Below are positions 34,495 through 44,209 of a stretch of DNA of 64,000 nt, piece by piece. Within the stretch, counting starts at the first letter, position 1. Every line of letters begins with the position of its first letter. The notes under the pieces were generated by a model, which made no database searches, was not told where the DNA came from, and saw only the letters and a program-made list of their open reading frames with translations. This DNA comes from Paenibacillus glycanilyticus (GTDB taxonomy: Bacteria; Bacillota; Bacilli; Paenibacillales; Paenibacillaceae), in NCBI RefSeq assembly GCF_030161375.1, contig NZ_BSSQ01000013.1:1-64000 (forward strand). The letters are read 5' to 3'. A program made the position numbers and the translations under genes.

Positions 34495-34848
34495 ATGAAA
34501 GGACTCGCCATATTGCTAGGTTATACGCTATTAGGCAATGTGCTGCACACCTTGCTGTCCGTGCCGGTCTCGGGAAACGTCATCGGGATGGTGCTGCTTG
34601 TGATCAGCTTGTTTGCCGGATGGGTGAAGCTCAGCTGGGTAGAAGAGACGGCGCAATTTTTTCTGAAACACATGATGATCTTCTTTGCGCCCGTTATTGT
34701 CGGAACGATGATGTTCTTTGGCGTGATTGGGGAGCAGTGGATAGTTATCGCGGTTGCGCTTTCGGTCAGCACGCTGGTCGTCCTGCTCGTCACCGCGGGC
34801 GTTACGGCATGGCAGACGGGAAGGGCAAAGGAACATACCTATGAATGA
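34495..34848 (+). CDS. lrgA: CidA/LrgA family holin-like protein
   Basis: A 117-residue membrane protein with four helices, of the family that modulates murein hydrolase release, cell lysis or export of pyruvate and related metabolites. Landmarks are SVPVSGNVIGMVLL and FAPVIVGTMMF. GAAAGGAG precedes the ATG at 34495. It overlaps the lrgB gene by eight bases, forming the usual lrgAB pair. A TTGACA at 34433-34438 may belong to its promoter, but no good -10 box was found. Confidence 0.88.
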   Translation: MKGLAILLGYTLLGNVLHTLLSVPVSGNVIGMVLLVISLFAGWVKLSWVEETAQFFLKHMMIFFAPVIVGTMMFFGVIGEQWIVIAVALSVSTLVVLLVTAGVTAWQTGRAKEHTYE

Positions 34849-35527
34849 TGCCTGGTTTGAACAGCCGCTATTTGGACTTACGATCACCGTATTATTTTAT
34901 ATGGGCGCTCAATTGCTAAACAGCCGTTACAGATGGATAAATCCTTTGTTCATCACATCCGGGGGAATTATCTTGTTTCTGCTTGTTTGCGATATTCCTT
35001 ACGAGTCCTACCGTGCGGGAGGGGATATCATTACCTTTTTCCTCGGTCCCGCGACGGTTGCTCTAGCGGTTCCCTTTTACAAAAACTTTCAAAAGTTAAA
35101 AGACCAGCTGGCGCCTATCGTGCTAGGAGTTAGCGTTGGACTAGTCTGCGGTCTACTGGCTGTATGGGGAATCATTAGCCTCCTTCATGGCTCCAAACAA
35201 ATCATGCTCACGATGCTGCCCAAATCGGTCACAACGCCAATCGCGATCGAAGTTGCCGATTTGTTAGGCGGAACACCGGAGTTAGCCGGCGTATTTGCCG
35301 TATTGACCGGGCTTCTGGGCAGTATGATAGGTCCCACTCTGCTAAAACTATTTAAGTTTCGCAGCGATCTCCCGATTGGAGCGGCGATGGGAACGGCCTC
35401 GCATGGCATTGGCACCGCGCGCATTATGCGAGATTCCGAGATTCAAGGCGGGATTAGCGCGTTTGCGATGGGGTTGTCCAGCATATTGACCCCGCTTTTT
35501 TGCATACCGTTAATTTGGTGGTTATAA
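34841..35527 (+). CDS. lrgB: LrgB family protein
   Basis: A 228-residue membrane protein with about seven helices, partner of LrgA. Landmarks are PKSVTTPIAIEVADLLGGTPELAGVF and the conserved GTASHGIGTARIM, both diagnostic of LrgB. The ATG at 34841 lies within the end of lrgA (AAAGGA upstream); the frame is open from 34754 but that would cover much of lrgA. Confidence 0.9.
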   Translation: MNDAWFEQPLFGLTITVLFYMGAQLLNSRYRWINPLFITSGGIILFLLVCDIPYESYRAGGDIITFFLGPATVALAVPFYKNFQKLKDQLAPIVLGVSVGLVCGLLAVWGIISLLHGSKQIMLTMLPKSVTTPIAIEVADLLGGTPELAGVFAVLTGLLGSMIGPTLLKLFKFRSDLPIGAAMGTASHGIGTARIMRDSEIQGGISAFAMGLSSILTPLFCIPLIWWL

Positions 35528-35545
35528 GGAAGAAGAGAGACGCAA

Positions 35546-35579
35546 GCAAAGCCCCGACCGCGGCAGGTCGGGGCTTTGC
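35546..35579. terminator. Bidirectional terminator between lrgB and importer B
   Basis: GCAAAGCCCCGACC and GGTCGGGGCTTTGC form a perfect 14-base stem around a six-base loop between convergent genes. Confidence 0.85.
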
Positions 35580-35605
35580 GCATAACGAGCGGATAATTCT
35601 GCAAG

Positions 35606-36433
35606 TTACATTTTGATCGCGCCGCTAGATATGCCTTCCACAAAATTGCGCATCAGCAACGAAAACAGGATCAGGAGCGGAATGGAAGCGATAATATACG
35701 CGGCCATCATGCCGCCGTAATCGCTTAGCCCATGGTTGCTGGCGGAAGCTTCAAAGGAGACAAGGGCGATTGTCAGTGTCTGATGAACCTGGTCGAGCAG
35801 CAAGGACGGCAGCAAATAATCGTTCCATAAGCCGTTCACGTTCATGATGCCAACCGTCGTGCAGATCGGAATGGACAGCGGAAGCACGAGTCTTAAGAAA
35901 ATAATCCGGTTGCCCGCGCCGTCTATACGCGCCGATTCGAACAATTCGGTGGACAGTTGCTCGAAGAACGTCTTGAGCACGAACACGGTGAACGCTTGGC
36001 CTCCTGCGATGTAAGGCAGAATGAGCGCCCAATAGCTGTTGGATAGACCAAGCTTCTTGATTTGCAGGTAGAGCGGAATAAGCGTCAGGAAGCCCGGAAT
36101 CAGCAACAAGCTGAAGACGAGCAGGAACAGGATATTTCGGAACGGGAACTTCAGCTTGGCGAAGGCATACGCGCTCATCGCCGAGAACATCAGAATGAGC
36201 ACTACGCTCACGACGACGATAATGACGGTGTTCAAGATCGACTGATCGATCTTGTTCCAAGCCGTCCCGTAATTGCTCCACTCAAAATGCAACGGCACGT
36301 TGATGGTGCTGGCCGCGAAATCGATCGGCGTTTTGACCGAGTTCTCCAGAATGAAATAAATCGGAAGCAAGGTGATTACGATGAAAAGGATAAGGATCGC
36401 TTGTCCTAGGGACGGCATGCGTAACAGTCTCAT
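35606..36433 (-). CDS. Carbohydrate ABC transporter permease, MalG type (system B)
   Basis: A 275-residue inner-membrane permease with six helices. The EAA loop FESARIDGAGNRIIFLRLVL lies near residue 165 and the C-terminal tail is EGISSGAIKM. It is the last gene of importer operon B, 21 bases after its partner permease, with AAAGGAGGG before the ATG. ATPase function must come from an unlinked MsmX-type protein. Confidence 0.9.
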   Translation of the reverse strand: MRLLRMPSLGQAILILFIVITLLPIYFILENSVKTPIDFAASTINVPLHFEWSNYGTAWNKIDQSILNTVIIVVVSVVLILMFSAMSAYAFAKLKFPFRNILFLLVFSLLLIPGFLTLIPLYLQIKKLGLSNSYWALILPYIAGGQAFTVFVLKTFFEQLSTELFESARIDGAGNRIIFLRLVLPLSIPICTTVGIMNVNGLWNDYLLPSLLLDQVHQTLTIALVSFEASASNHGLSDYGGMMAAYIIASIPLLILFSLLMRNFVEGISSGAIKM

Positions 36434-36454
36434 ATGGGCACCCTCCTTTGGCTC

Positions 36455-37336
36455 TTAAATATCCGATTTGACAAGCCGCATGTTCAGAATCGTAAACGCC
36501 AGAATGACGATAAACATGATGAGCGCGATGGACATGCCGTAGCCGAACTCGCCGTTGACGGTCGACACATTGTACATGTGAAGAATTGGCACGTAGGTGG
36601 AGTAACCCGGGCCGCCGTTTGTCATGACGAGCGGCGGGATAATGTTCTGCAGGCTTCCGACCAGCGTCAGAATAATAATCAGCCTGAATTGCGGCAGCGA
36701 CAGCGGAATGTCGAGGAGGAATACGCGCTTCCACCCCGTGGCGCCGTCCAGCTTAGCTGCTTCGATCACTTCCTTGGAAATGTTCTGCAGGCCCGAATAG
36801 AAGATAAGCAGGTTGAAGGCGCTAATCCACGGAAAACCCATGAAGATGATGGAATAGAGCGCGATGTTGGGATCGCCCAGCCAGAGATGGGTCCAGGATT
36901 TCAGGCCAACCAGCTCGAGCAGCTGGTTAATGGCGCCGTCGCCCTGGTACAGGAAACGCCAGAGCAGAATCGTGACGATACCGGGAATGACGATCGGAAT
37001 TACAAACATCGTGCGGTATAGGTACTGCTTCCGGGCGCTTCGCACGTGAAAGATCAATTCGGACACGACAAAAGGAGGGATGACCGCCAGCAAGATCGAG
37101 AATGCCACCCAGATGAGCGCATGAACGGTCGATTGGCCAAGCACTTCATCGGAGAACAGGCGGGTGAAATTATCGAAGCCAATGAAGCGGGGCGCATTAA
37201 AGCCGTCCCAATCCGTAAACGCGCCGCTCAAGGCTTGGTAGACCGGATAGTACATGAACCAGATCAGAAATACGAAGGTTGGCAGAATGAAGGCATATCC
37301 TGTAAGGGCTGTCTTCGTGTTCGCTTTCCATTTCAT
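36455..37336 (-). CDS. Carbohydrate ABC transporter permease, MalF type (system B)
   Basis: A 293-residue permease with six helices and the EAA loop IEAAKLDGATGWKRVFLLDI near residue 190. It follows the binding-protein gene and precedes the MalG-type gene, the usual order. AAAGGACGG lies before the ATG. Confidence 0.9.
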   Translation of the reverse strand: MKWKANTKTALTGYAFILPTFVFLIWFMYYPVYQALSGAFTDWDGFNAPRFIGFDNFTRLFSDEVLGQSTVHALIWVAFSILLAVIPPFVVSELIFHVRSARKQYLYRTMFVIPIVIPGIVTILLWRFLYQGDGAINQLLELVGLKSWTHLWLGDPNIALYSIIFMGFPWISAFNLLIFYSGLQNISKEVIEAAKLDGATGWKRVFLLDIPLSLPQFRLIIILTLVGSLQNIIPPLVMTNGGPGYSTYVPILHMYNVSTVNGEFGYGMSIALIMFIVILAFTILNMRLVKSDI

Positions 37337-37411
37337 TCGGGTGGCCGTCCTTTCCTGTGAAAATAAGAAATAGGGAGCCGCCTGCGGCCAGTTCCCTATT
37401 TCCGAAGCTGC

Positions 37412-38944
37412 TTAATATTGGCTTAGATCGGTGTCGTTCTTCGTCTTGTATTCCTTCACTGCGGCATCAAGCGCCTTCTGCACGGCGGTAGTCGCTTTCT
37501 CGAGGCTGGTATTGCCGCTTAGGTACAAGCCAAACGTGCGTTGCAGATCCTTGCCCAAGTTAGGCGAGGAGTTGCCGACCATAATGGCTTTTAGTTCCTT
37601 CGTGGATTGGCTGGCAAGGTCTTTCATGCTGTCGTTTGGCTTTGTATCCGGCCAGTGAGGGACAAACGTGCCGTTCTCGTTAACCACCTGCTCGACGTGC
37701 TGAGCGGTACCCAGGTATTGCAGCCAGTCGATAACGGCCTCTTTCTTCCCGGCTTCTTTCATGCTCTTGTCGGCTTCTTTGGTCGCGACGGCGAATTGGA
37801 ATGCCGCGTTTGGTCCGCCAACGGCGCCGGAAGCATCAACACCCGTCGTCATCGGCGTATCGGCTGCGGACAATGTTGGGAAGTTGAAGGAGCCGAGCTC
37901 GAACTTAATGCCGGCATCCTTGGCATTGTTCGGCAGCCAGCTGCCGTCATAGAAGATCGCCGTTTTGCCCGCTAAGAAGTCGTTCCGCGCGTTGCCGCCC
38001 ACAACGCCCGGATCGCCGGTCAAATAATCAGGCTTCCAATTGTCGGTTAATTGTTTGAATATAGGCCACCAGCCCATGAAACGCGGGTCTTTCGTGTCCA
38101 GCATGCCTTTGGAAATGGCAACGACTTCATCCAAGCTCGAGATGCCAGGCGCTTTGTCGAATTGAGAAATCGTATCGAAGTCTTTGGAGTAGAAGTCCGT
38201 CAGGAAGTGGCGCTGGAACCAGCCGAAGTCTGGCGCTTGCGACATGGCGACGATGCCGGCCGCTTGCAGCTTCTTGCACGCGTCGATCAGCTCGGCCCAT
38301 GTCTTCGGAGCTTCCGCAATGCCGGCTTGCTGGAACAGCTCTTTGTTATAGAAGAAGGCAGTCGCTACGTAGTCTCCGTTAATGTTGTAATGCTTCCCGT
38401 CCGGAGAAGCCGTCTCGCTTACGACTGTCGTATTCATCGCTTCCTGCCAAGTAGCTTTGTCCGCGATATAAGGGTTTGGTTTATTGAAATACTCCGTCAA
38501 ATCCTCGGCGATTCCTTTCGGCAGCGTGCCGTTCAGGTCCATCCATTGCGCCCAGAAGACGTCGAACAATTCGCCAGCGGCGGCTTTGACGCGCACCGTT
38601 TGGGTGTAATCCTTGAATTCTTCGTCGACGAAATTAATTTTAATGCCCGGGTGGAGTTTCTCGTATTCATCGGCGATCGTGCGAAGCTGATGCTGATCGG
38701 ACTTGATACCGGTAATATTTTTGGCATTTGGCGTATAAGCCTGGGCGTACATGTTGATGGTGCCCGTCCAAGCTTTCGTACTGGTTGATTCCGTGCCATT
38801 CGTCGATGTGTTGTCAGTCTTGCCGCCGTTTCCTGCGGCACCGCTGTTTTCGTTGGAGTTGCTGTTGCCGCAGCCCGTGGCTGCAATTGTAAAGGCAACT
38901 AGCAGAATGGGTAGCATTTTCGATTTAAACTTCATCTGGTTCAT
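37412..38944 (-). CDS. Extracellular sugar-binding lipoprotein (system B)
   Basis: A 510-residue solute-binding protein of the MalE/SBP_bac_1 kind. The signal peptide ends in the lipobox AATGC (Cys at about 25) and is followed by an Asn/Gly/Thr-rich linker. The ATG at 38944 follows AAGGGGGA and is preferred over the frame opening at 38974. Its gene lies directly after the response regulator in the same orientation, and a good cre-like site lies upstream. Confidence 0.9.
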   Translation of the reverse strand: MNQMKFKSKMLPILLVAFTIAATGCGNSNSNENSGAAGNGGKTDNTSTNGTESTSTKAWTGTINMYAQAYTPNAKNITGIKSDQHQLRTIADEYEKLHPGIKINFVDEEFKDYTQTVRVKAAAGELFDVFWAQWMDLNGTLPKGIAEDLTEYFNKPNPYIADKATWQEAMNTTVVSETASPDGKHYNINGDYVATAFFYNKELFQQAGIAEAPKTWAELIDACKKLQAAGIVAMSQAPDFGWFQRHFLTDFYSKDFDTISQFDKAPGISSLDEVVAISKGMLDTKDPRFMGWWPIFKQLTDNWKPDYLTGDPGVVGGNARNDFLAGKTAIFYDGSWLPNNAKDAGIKFELGSFNFPTLSAADTPMTTGVDASGAVGGPNAAFQFAVATKEADKSMKEAGKKEAVIDWLQYLGTAQHVEQVVNENGTFVPHWPDTKPNDSMKDLASQSTKELKAIMVGNSSPNLGKDLQRTFGLYLSGNTSLEKATTAVQKALDAAVKEYKTKNDTDLSQY

Positions 38945-39010
38945 TCGAATAATCCCCCTTATTGATGATTGCAAAGCTTGGCTATTGCTTAGTTCTAATC
39001 TTAGATGCTA

Positions 39011-39024
39011 TGAAAGCGATGTCA
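39011..39024. promoter_or_regulatory. cre-like (CcpA) site before importer B
   Basis: TGAAAGCGATGTCA fits the degenerate cre consensus TGNAANCGNTNNCA at every fixed position. It is 66 bases before the binding-protein start codon, consistent with glucose repression. Confidence 0.55.
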
Positions 39025-39076
39025 TAGAGGGGAGACTTTACATGGAGGCGCTATTTTTTTACCTGCTATAGAAGCA

Positions 39077-40687
39077 TTAGTAGAATCGTTTCTTATACTC
39101 GGACGGGGTGCTTCCGGTCAATTCCTTGAATACGCGGCAAAAGTATTTAACGTCAGCGTACCCGATCAGCGTACTGATTTCCTGCAGGCTGTATGATCCC
39201 CGTTGGAGCAGTTCCTTGGCTTTCTCGATCCGGCAATCCTTGAGATAGTCGACGAAATTGCGACCGGTCGCGTATTTGAACCAGCGGCTGAAATAGCTGG
39301 CGTTCATGCCCATATGATCGGCTGCTGCTTGCAGGCTCACCCCATCCGCCAAATAGTCGCGCACGTATTGCTTGGCTTTCTCGGCCGATTTCAAATCCAC
39401 CAGGCTGCGCTCCTTGAGAATGGACTGGCAGAGCTGATGGATGATAGCCTTGAGCTTGCTCATTAGGGATTCGCGCGTAGCCGTGTCTTCCAGTTCGGAC
39501 AGCCAGATCGACAGCGGCTTGCCGCTTGTTTCATTGACGTCGAGGTCCATCTGCTTCATCTGTACCGCGAGCCGCAGCATGTAGTGGACGATAAAGCGCT
39601 TTAGTTGCGCCGGGGCAATCGGCTCCGAGAACACGATGCGGCCAAGCATGGCATAAGCGGCGTCTTCATTGCCTTGCAACAGCTGCTCTATTGACGCTTC
39701 CATCTGCTCCAGCATCCTTAGCGGCAGCTGCTTGTCCGCCTCCAGCTTATCCGGCGAGAGCAACTGATCGCTTCCGTATACGAAACGGTAGGAAACCGCA
39801 AGCGACGCTTCCTGATAGGCGCGTGGCGAATCGGCGATAGGGCGGATGCTGCTCATGCCGACCGATACGGTCCGCTTGAAGGACTCGGCGATGTCCGCCC
39901 GAAGCAGTTCCGCAAGCTCGGCGGTCCGCCGGTCGGCAAGCTCCTTCTCATGCGCGGAGTAGCTATGAATGACGATAATCTGCCCGGCATGATCCTGAAG
40001 TACATAGCTGCGCGGTTTGTTGGCGAACCATTCCTGCACGAATTTGGTCAGCGCATACAGAAACAGCTCGACGTCGAAAGGGGAGAAGGAGCCCTTCTCG
40101 ATCCAATCCGGGCTCACCGCCAGCACGACGACGTGATCGCTGCCCGTGGCGAACGGCAAGCCGTAGCCCGACTCCACAATGAACTGCTCCAGCTCGTAAA
40201 TGTCATGTCCCGTCAGATAATGCTGGACATAGAGCTGCTGCGCAAGCGGAGCCGCTTTGCGAACCGTATGCTGAAGCAGGCTCAGCTGTTGTTGCTCCTC
40301 GCGCTCGCGATCGATGACCGCGCTTGTTGCGGCAAGCGTATCGAGAAGCTCAGCCCGATCGAGCGGTTTGGTAATGAAGCCGCTGACCCCGTGACGGATC
40401 GCTTCCTTGGCGATCCGGAAATCCTGGTAGGCCGTGAGGATGATCCGATGAACGCGGACAGACTCGGCGGCGATTCGTTCGCAGCACTCCAGACCGTTTA
40501 AGCCAGGCATGCGGAAGTCGAGGATAACAAGATCCGGTTGCAATCTTACAACTTGCTGAAGACCGGAGACGCCGTCCTCCGCCTCCCCGACAACTTCCCA
40601 ATCGGGAGCGAAACGTTGAATAATTTTCTTGATTCCTTGCCGGATAATGGCTTCATCATCCACGAGAATGACGCGATACATAGACAT
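39077..40687 (-). CDS. AraC-type response regulator, YesN family (system B)
   Basis: A 536-residue regulator: receiver domain with Asp57 (DLVILDFRMPG) and Lys near 109, a long middle domain of about 300 residues, and an AraC DNA-binding domain at the C terminus (about 435-535; HMGMNASYFSRWFKYATGRNF landmark). It overlaps the kinase gene by 32 bases and precedes the importer genes, so it probably activates importer B. An in-frame ATG at 40681 is an alternative start. Confidence 0.9.
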   Translation of the reverse strand: MSMYRVILVDDEAIIRQGIKKIIQRFAPDWEVVGEAEDGVSGLQQVVRLQPDLVILDFRMPGLNGLECCERIAAESVRVHRIILTAYQDFRIAKEAIRHGVSGFITKPLDRAELLDTLAATSAVIDREREEQQQLSLLQHTVRKAAPLAQQLYVQHYLTGHDIYELEQFIVESGYGLPFATGSDHVVVLAVSPDWIEKGSFSPFDVELFLYALTKFVQEWFANKPRSYVLQDHAGQIIVIHSYSAHEKELADRRTAELAELLRADIAESFKRTVSVGMSSIRPIADSPRAYQEASLAVSYRFVYGSDQLLSPDKLEADKQLPLRMLEQMEASIEQLLQGNEDAAYAMLGRIVFSEPIAPAQLKRFIVHYMLRLAVQMKQMDLDVNETSGKPLSIWLSELEDTATRESLMSKLKAIIHQLCQSILKERSLVDLKSAEKAKQYVRDYLADGVSLQAAADHMGMNASYFSRWFKYATGRNFVDYLKDCRIEKAKELLQRGSYSLQEISTLIGYADVKYFCRVFKELTGSTPSEYKKRFY

Positions 40688-42488
40688 GAACCTCGCTTTC
40701 GCTGCGAATTAAGGGAAGGATTAGCCGGATTTCCGTTCCGGTGCCCGGCTCGCTGCCAATCGTCATTGCGGAACTGTCGCCGAAATACAGCCGCATGCGG
40801 GCATGTACGTTGGCCAGACCAACGCTGCCGCTTGATCTCGTTATGCCCGCCAAGCTGCTATCGAGCTGCTCGCGCAGCTGCTGCAGGCGTTCGGCCGATA
40901 TGCCTAGGCCGTCATCGGCAACCGTTATGAGGACGGATTCGGATGTTTCCCGGATGGCGACAGCCAGCGTGCCTTTGCCTTGCTTCAGCTCTAGCCCGTG
41001 ATAGAAGGCGTTCTCGATGAGCGGCTGAATCATAAGCCTCGGCAGGTAACAGTCCAGTATGGATTCGTCGACAGCAATGGACATGCCAAAGCGCGTATCG
41101 AAACGGCCTTCTTGAATGCGAAGATAACTCGTTAGGTATTCCCGTTCCTCCCGGAACGTCGTGAAATCATTGCCCCGGTAGATAGACGCCTTCACCAGCT
41201 TGCCGAGCGAAGTAAGCATCTCGACCGTGGAATCGGCTTCGTCGATCTCGGCTTTCATCTTGATCGTCTCAAGCGTGTTGAACAAGAAATGCGGATTGAT
41301 CTGCGACTTGAGCGCTTGCAGCTCGCTTTCCTTGCGGACAATCTCCGCTTGGTACAGATTGCGGATCGTTTCGTCGAGCCTCTTGCTCATGCGGATAATG
41401 CTGCGGATCAAATGGCCGATCTCGTTGCGCGGAGGGTTCGCGTATGAAATTTGAAAATCCTCGTTCTCCACCCGTTTAATGAGCGCAATCAGGATGTAGA
41501 TCGGCTTCGTGATCTGAATCGAGCTCCAGGTGGATAACAGAATGGCGATGACGATGCAGGAGAGGACCAGCAGAATGATAGAGTTGCGGATACCGCTGCT
41601 GCCGGAAGCAAGCTGCACGACGGGGACGTCGCCAACGACGGTCCAGCCGTACGACCCGACCTTGCTGTGCACGACGATGTTCTTCTTGCTGCCGATGTTC
41701 ACGTGCTGCTTGCCTTGCGAGTCTTTCGACAAGCTCGGCAGATTGGCGAGGAGTTCGTCGTCGATTACATCGTTGGCGTACACAACATCCCCGTTGCCAT
41801 CCACGATAAAGAAGGAACCGCTTTCACCCAAATGGACAAGATCCATAATTTTCTTAATGCCATCCAGTTTGAAATCAACCTCGAGATAACCGGCGTATTC
41901 CAGCATCGTCGTAGATTTATAAATTTTGCGTACCAGCGAGTAAACGGGAGATTGGTTCTGGATGCTTGCCTCTTGCGCATCCGCGAAATACGGCTTATGA
42001 AGGCTGAGGAACAACAGGTTGTCGTCCGAGGTATCAAAGTCTTTATACCACGGCATCGAGGCTAGCGTGAGGCCCGTAATCGGATTGCCTGTACTGTAGA
42101 TTTGAGGACTTAATTTCGTGCCCGGCAAGTCGAAATAATAGATACCCGCGACGTTGTCGCGCTGCGACTGCCATAAGCTGAAATTTTTCTCGATCGTCTC
42201 GCGCTTCTCCAGCTCCTCGAGAGGGTCCAGCGGCTTCCGGAGCGTGAGCAAATCCTGAAAGTCGCGGTTGTAATAGGGTTGCAGCGTAAACTTCTCGAGC
42301 TCCTGAAAATAATTGTTGATGTTGGAAGACGTACTGACGGCGACTTGCTGGGCGAAATCGCTAAGCTTGTTCTCCATCGCTTGGCGGTAAAGGTTGTAGG
42401 CGCCAAAGCCAACAACGGACAAGGGAAGCACGATAAACACGATGTAGGTAATGATTAACTTTTGCTTGAAGCTAATAAACCTCCGCAA
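40656..42488 (-). CDS. Sensor histidine kinase, YesM family (system B)
   Basis: A 610-residue membrane kinase. First helix LIITYIVFIVLPLSVVGFGAY, an outside Cache-like sensor domain (about 35-305), second helix near 310 (SIILLVLSCIVIAILLSTW), HAMP linker, INPHFLFNTLETI with His400, and ATPase motifs PLIENAFYHG, DDGLG and GSVGLAN. The start is TTG 42488 with AGGTGGGAG upstream. It heads the operon kinase-regulator-importer B and is divergent from importer C. Confidence 0.9.
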   Translation of the reverse strand: MRRFISFKQKLIITYIVFIVLPLSVVGFGAYNLYRQAMENKLSDFAQQVAVSTSSNINNYFQELEKFTLQPYYNRDFQDLLTLRKPLDPLEELEKRETIEKNFSLWQSQRDNVAGIYYFDLPGTKLSPQIYSTGNPITGLTLASMPWYKDFDTSDDNLLFLSLHKPYFADAQEASIQNQSPVYSLVRKIYKSTTMLEYAGYLEVDFKLDGIKKIMDLVHLGESGSFFIVDGNGDVVYANDVIDDELLANLPSLSKDSQGKQHVNIGSKKNIVVHSKVGSYGWTVVGDVPVVQLASGSSGIRNSIILLVLSCIVIAILLSTWSSIQITKPIYILIALIKRVENEDFQISYANPPRNEIGHLIRSIIRMSKRLDETIRNLYQAEIVRKESELQALKSQINPHFLFNTLETIKMKAEIDEADSTVEMLTSLGKLVKASIYRGNDFTTFREEREYLTSYLRIQEGRFDTRFGMSIAVDESILDCYLPRLMIQPLIENAFYHGLELKQGKGTLAVAIRETSESVLITVADDGLGISAERLQQLREQLDSSLAGITRSSGSVGLANVHARMRLYFGDSSAMTIGSEPGTGTEIRLILPLIRSESEVHVYVSRHSRG

Positions 42489-42731
42489 TAACTCCCACCT
42501 GCCTGTCTGATAGGTATCTTAGAAAAAAGGGTATCAAAAGAACCCAGTGATTAATAGCTGGAATTATTTGTTTAAAATCTATTAAGTCGGTGTACCTAAG
42601 ACTTTGGAGATAAAATCCAATAAAAGTGGAATTTCTCCCAATAATGGTATCCTTACGCCTTCCAATTAATGGTCCTATAATTATGAATGCGGTTACAAAA
42701 ATAACGAGGATTAGTAAAGGGGAGGCAAAGT
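42489..42731. other. Divergent intergenic region between systems B and C
   Basis: The 243 bases separate the kinase of system B from the binding protein of system C. The region is AT-rich and must hold both promoters. No convincing -35/-10 pair, cre site or palindrome could be assigned by eye. Confidence 0.4.
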
Positions 42732-44147
42732 ATGAAACGTTTCAAACGCGCTTTTACGGGAATCTCTGCACTGCTGGTGGTCACAACGGCTCTTACCGCA
42801 TGTGGAAACTCCAACTCGAATGCCAATTCAAACGCAAACGCAAGCCAAAGCCCAGATTCAACCTCATCAACTAACGCAACGGAAGCACCTAAGACGAGCG
42901 GAGAAAAAGTCACGATCAATCTTTGGAGCTTCACGGACGAAATTCCGAACATGACGAAAAAGTACATGGAAACGCATCCGGACGCAAATGTAGAGTTCAA
43001 AACAACCGTAATCGCAACAACAGACGGTGCTTATCAGCCGGCGCTTGACCAAGCTTTGGCTGGAGGCGGCAAAGACGCTCCGGACATTTACGCAGCTGAA
43101 GCGGCGTTTGTGCTTAAGTATACGCAAGGCGACGCATCCGACTATGCGGCTAATTATGGGGACCTTGGCCTCAGCGATCAAATGGTGACGGATGCGGGCA
43201 TCGCGCAATATTCCGTTGACATCGGCAGCAAGGACGGTCAATTGAAAGCGCTTGGTTACCAGGCAACAGGCGGCGGCTTCATCTATCGCCGTTCGATCGC
43301 GAAGGATGTATTCGGAACGGATGACCCGGCTGCAATCAAAAACGAAGTTGGCCCGGGCTGGGATAAATATTTCGCGGCAGCGGATAAGCTGAAGGCCAAA
43401 GGTTATGCCATTGTATCCGGCGACGGCGACATCTGGCATCCAATCGAGAATAGCTCCGATCAAGGCTGGGTTGTGGACGGCAAGCTGCACATTGATCCGA
43501 AGCGCGAGCAATTCCTCGATTTCTCCAAGAAGCTGACAGACAATGGCTACAGCAACGGAACGCAAGACTGGACGGAAGCATGGTACGCGGATATGTCCGG
43601 CACAGGCGCTAAGCCGGTATTTGGCTTCTTTGGCCCGGCATGGCTGATTAACTACGTAATGAACGGTCAAGTTAAAGATACAAACGGCGACTGGGCGGTA
43701 ACCGAGCCAACAACCGGCTTCTTCTGGGGCGGCACTTGGCTCCTCGCGAACAAAGACGTAACGAAAGACGACGCGAAAAAACAAGCGGTAGCGGACTTCG
43801 TCAAATGGGTGACGCTTGACACTTCCGATACTGGCCTGCAAAACTACTGGGCTAACGGCACGATGAAGGAAGGCGAGCAAGGCACGAAAGATAGCGTTGC
43901 TTCCTCTGTGGTCATGTCGAAATCCAACGGCGAAGTTGCGCTCCTCGGCGGACAAAACATGTTCGAGGCTTTTGTACCGGCTAACGCTAACGCAACGGGC
44001 AAAAACCTGACGCAATACGACGAGTCGATCAACCTGATCTGGCGTGACCAAGTACGCGCTTATGCTTCCGGCAGCAAGAGCCGCGAGGATGCGCTGAAGG
44101 ACTTCAAACAAACGGTTAAAGACCAGCTTGGCATCGAAAGCGAATAA
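42732..44147 (+). CDS. Extracellular sugar-binding lipoprotein (system C)
   Basis: A 471-residue solute-binding protein. The signal peptide ends at the lipobox LTAC (Cys about 25), followed by an Asn/Ser/Ala-rich linker; the mature part has the MalE-type pattern INLWSFTDEIPNMTKKYMET. GGGGAGG precedes the ATG. It is followed by two permease genes after an intercistronic hairpin, which would raise its level above that of the permeases. Confidence 0.9.
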   Translation: MKRFKRAFTGISALLVVTTALTACGNSNSNANSNANASQSPDSTSSTNATEAPKTSGEKVTINLWSFTDEIPNMTKKYMETHPDANVEFKTTVIATTDGAYQPALDQALAGGGKDAPDIYAAEAAFVLKYTQGDASDYAANYGDLGLSDQMVTDAGIAQYSVDIGSKDGQLKALGYQATGGGFIYRRSIAKDVFGTDDPAAIKNEVGPGWDKYFAAADKLKAKGYAIVSGDGDIWHPIENSSDQGWVVDGKLHIDPKREQFLDFSKKLTDNGYSNGTQDWTEAWYADMSGTGAKPVFGFFGPAWLINYVMNGQVKDTNGDWAVTEPTTGFFWGGTWLLANKDVTKDDAKKQAVADFVKWVTLDTSDTGLQNYWANGTMKEGEQGTKDSVASSVVMSKSNGEVALLGGQNMFEAFVPANANATGKNLTQYDESINLIWRDQVRAYASGSKSREDALKDFKQTVKDQLGIESE

Positions 44148-44159
44148 GTAGGCGCCGAA

Positions 44160-44186
44160 GGGGCGGGAGGATGATCCCGCCCCTTT
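44160..44186 (+). terminator. Intercistronic hairpin between binding protein and permease (system C)
   Basis: GGGGCGGGA and TCCCGCCCC form a perfect nine-base stem around a six-base loop, followed by only three T residues. It can act as a partial terminator or an mRNA 3' stabiliser. Confidence 0.75.
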
Positions 44187-44209
44187 ATATCAATCGATGG
44201 GGTGAGAGC

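Noticed and set aside
36434..37021. Plus-strand open frame of 195 codons
   Set aside because: It is antisense to the system B permease gene, which has a clear EAA loop and membrane helices.
42733..42744. Palindrome TGAAACGTTTCA at the start of the system C binding-protein gene as a cre site
   Set aside because: It is two bases too short for cre and is explained by the first codons (Met-Lys-Arg-Phe-Lys).
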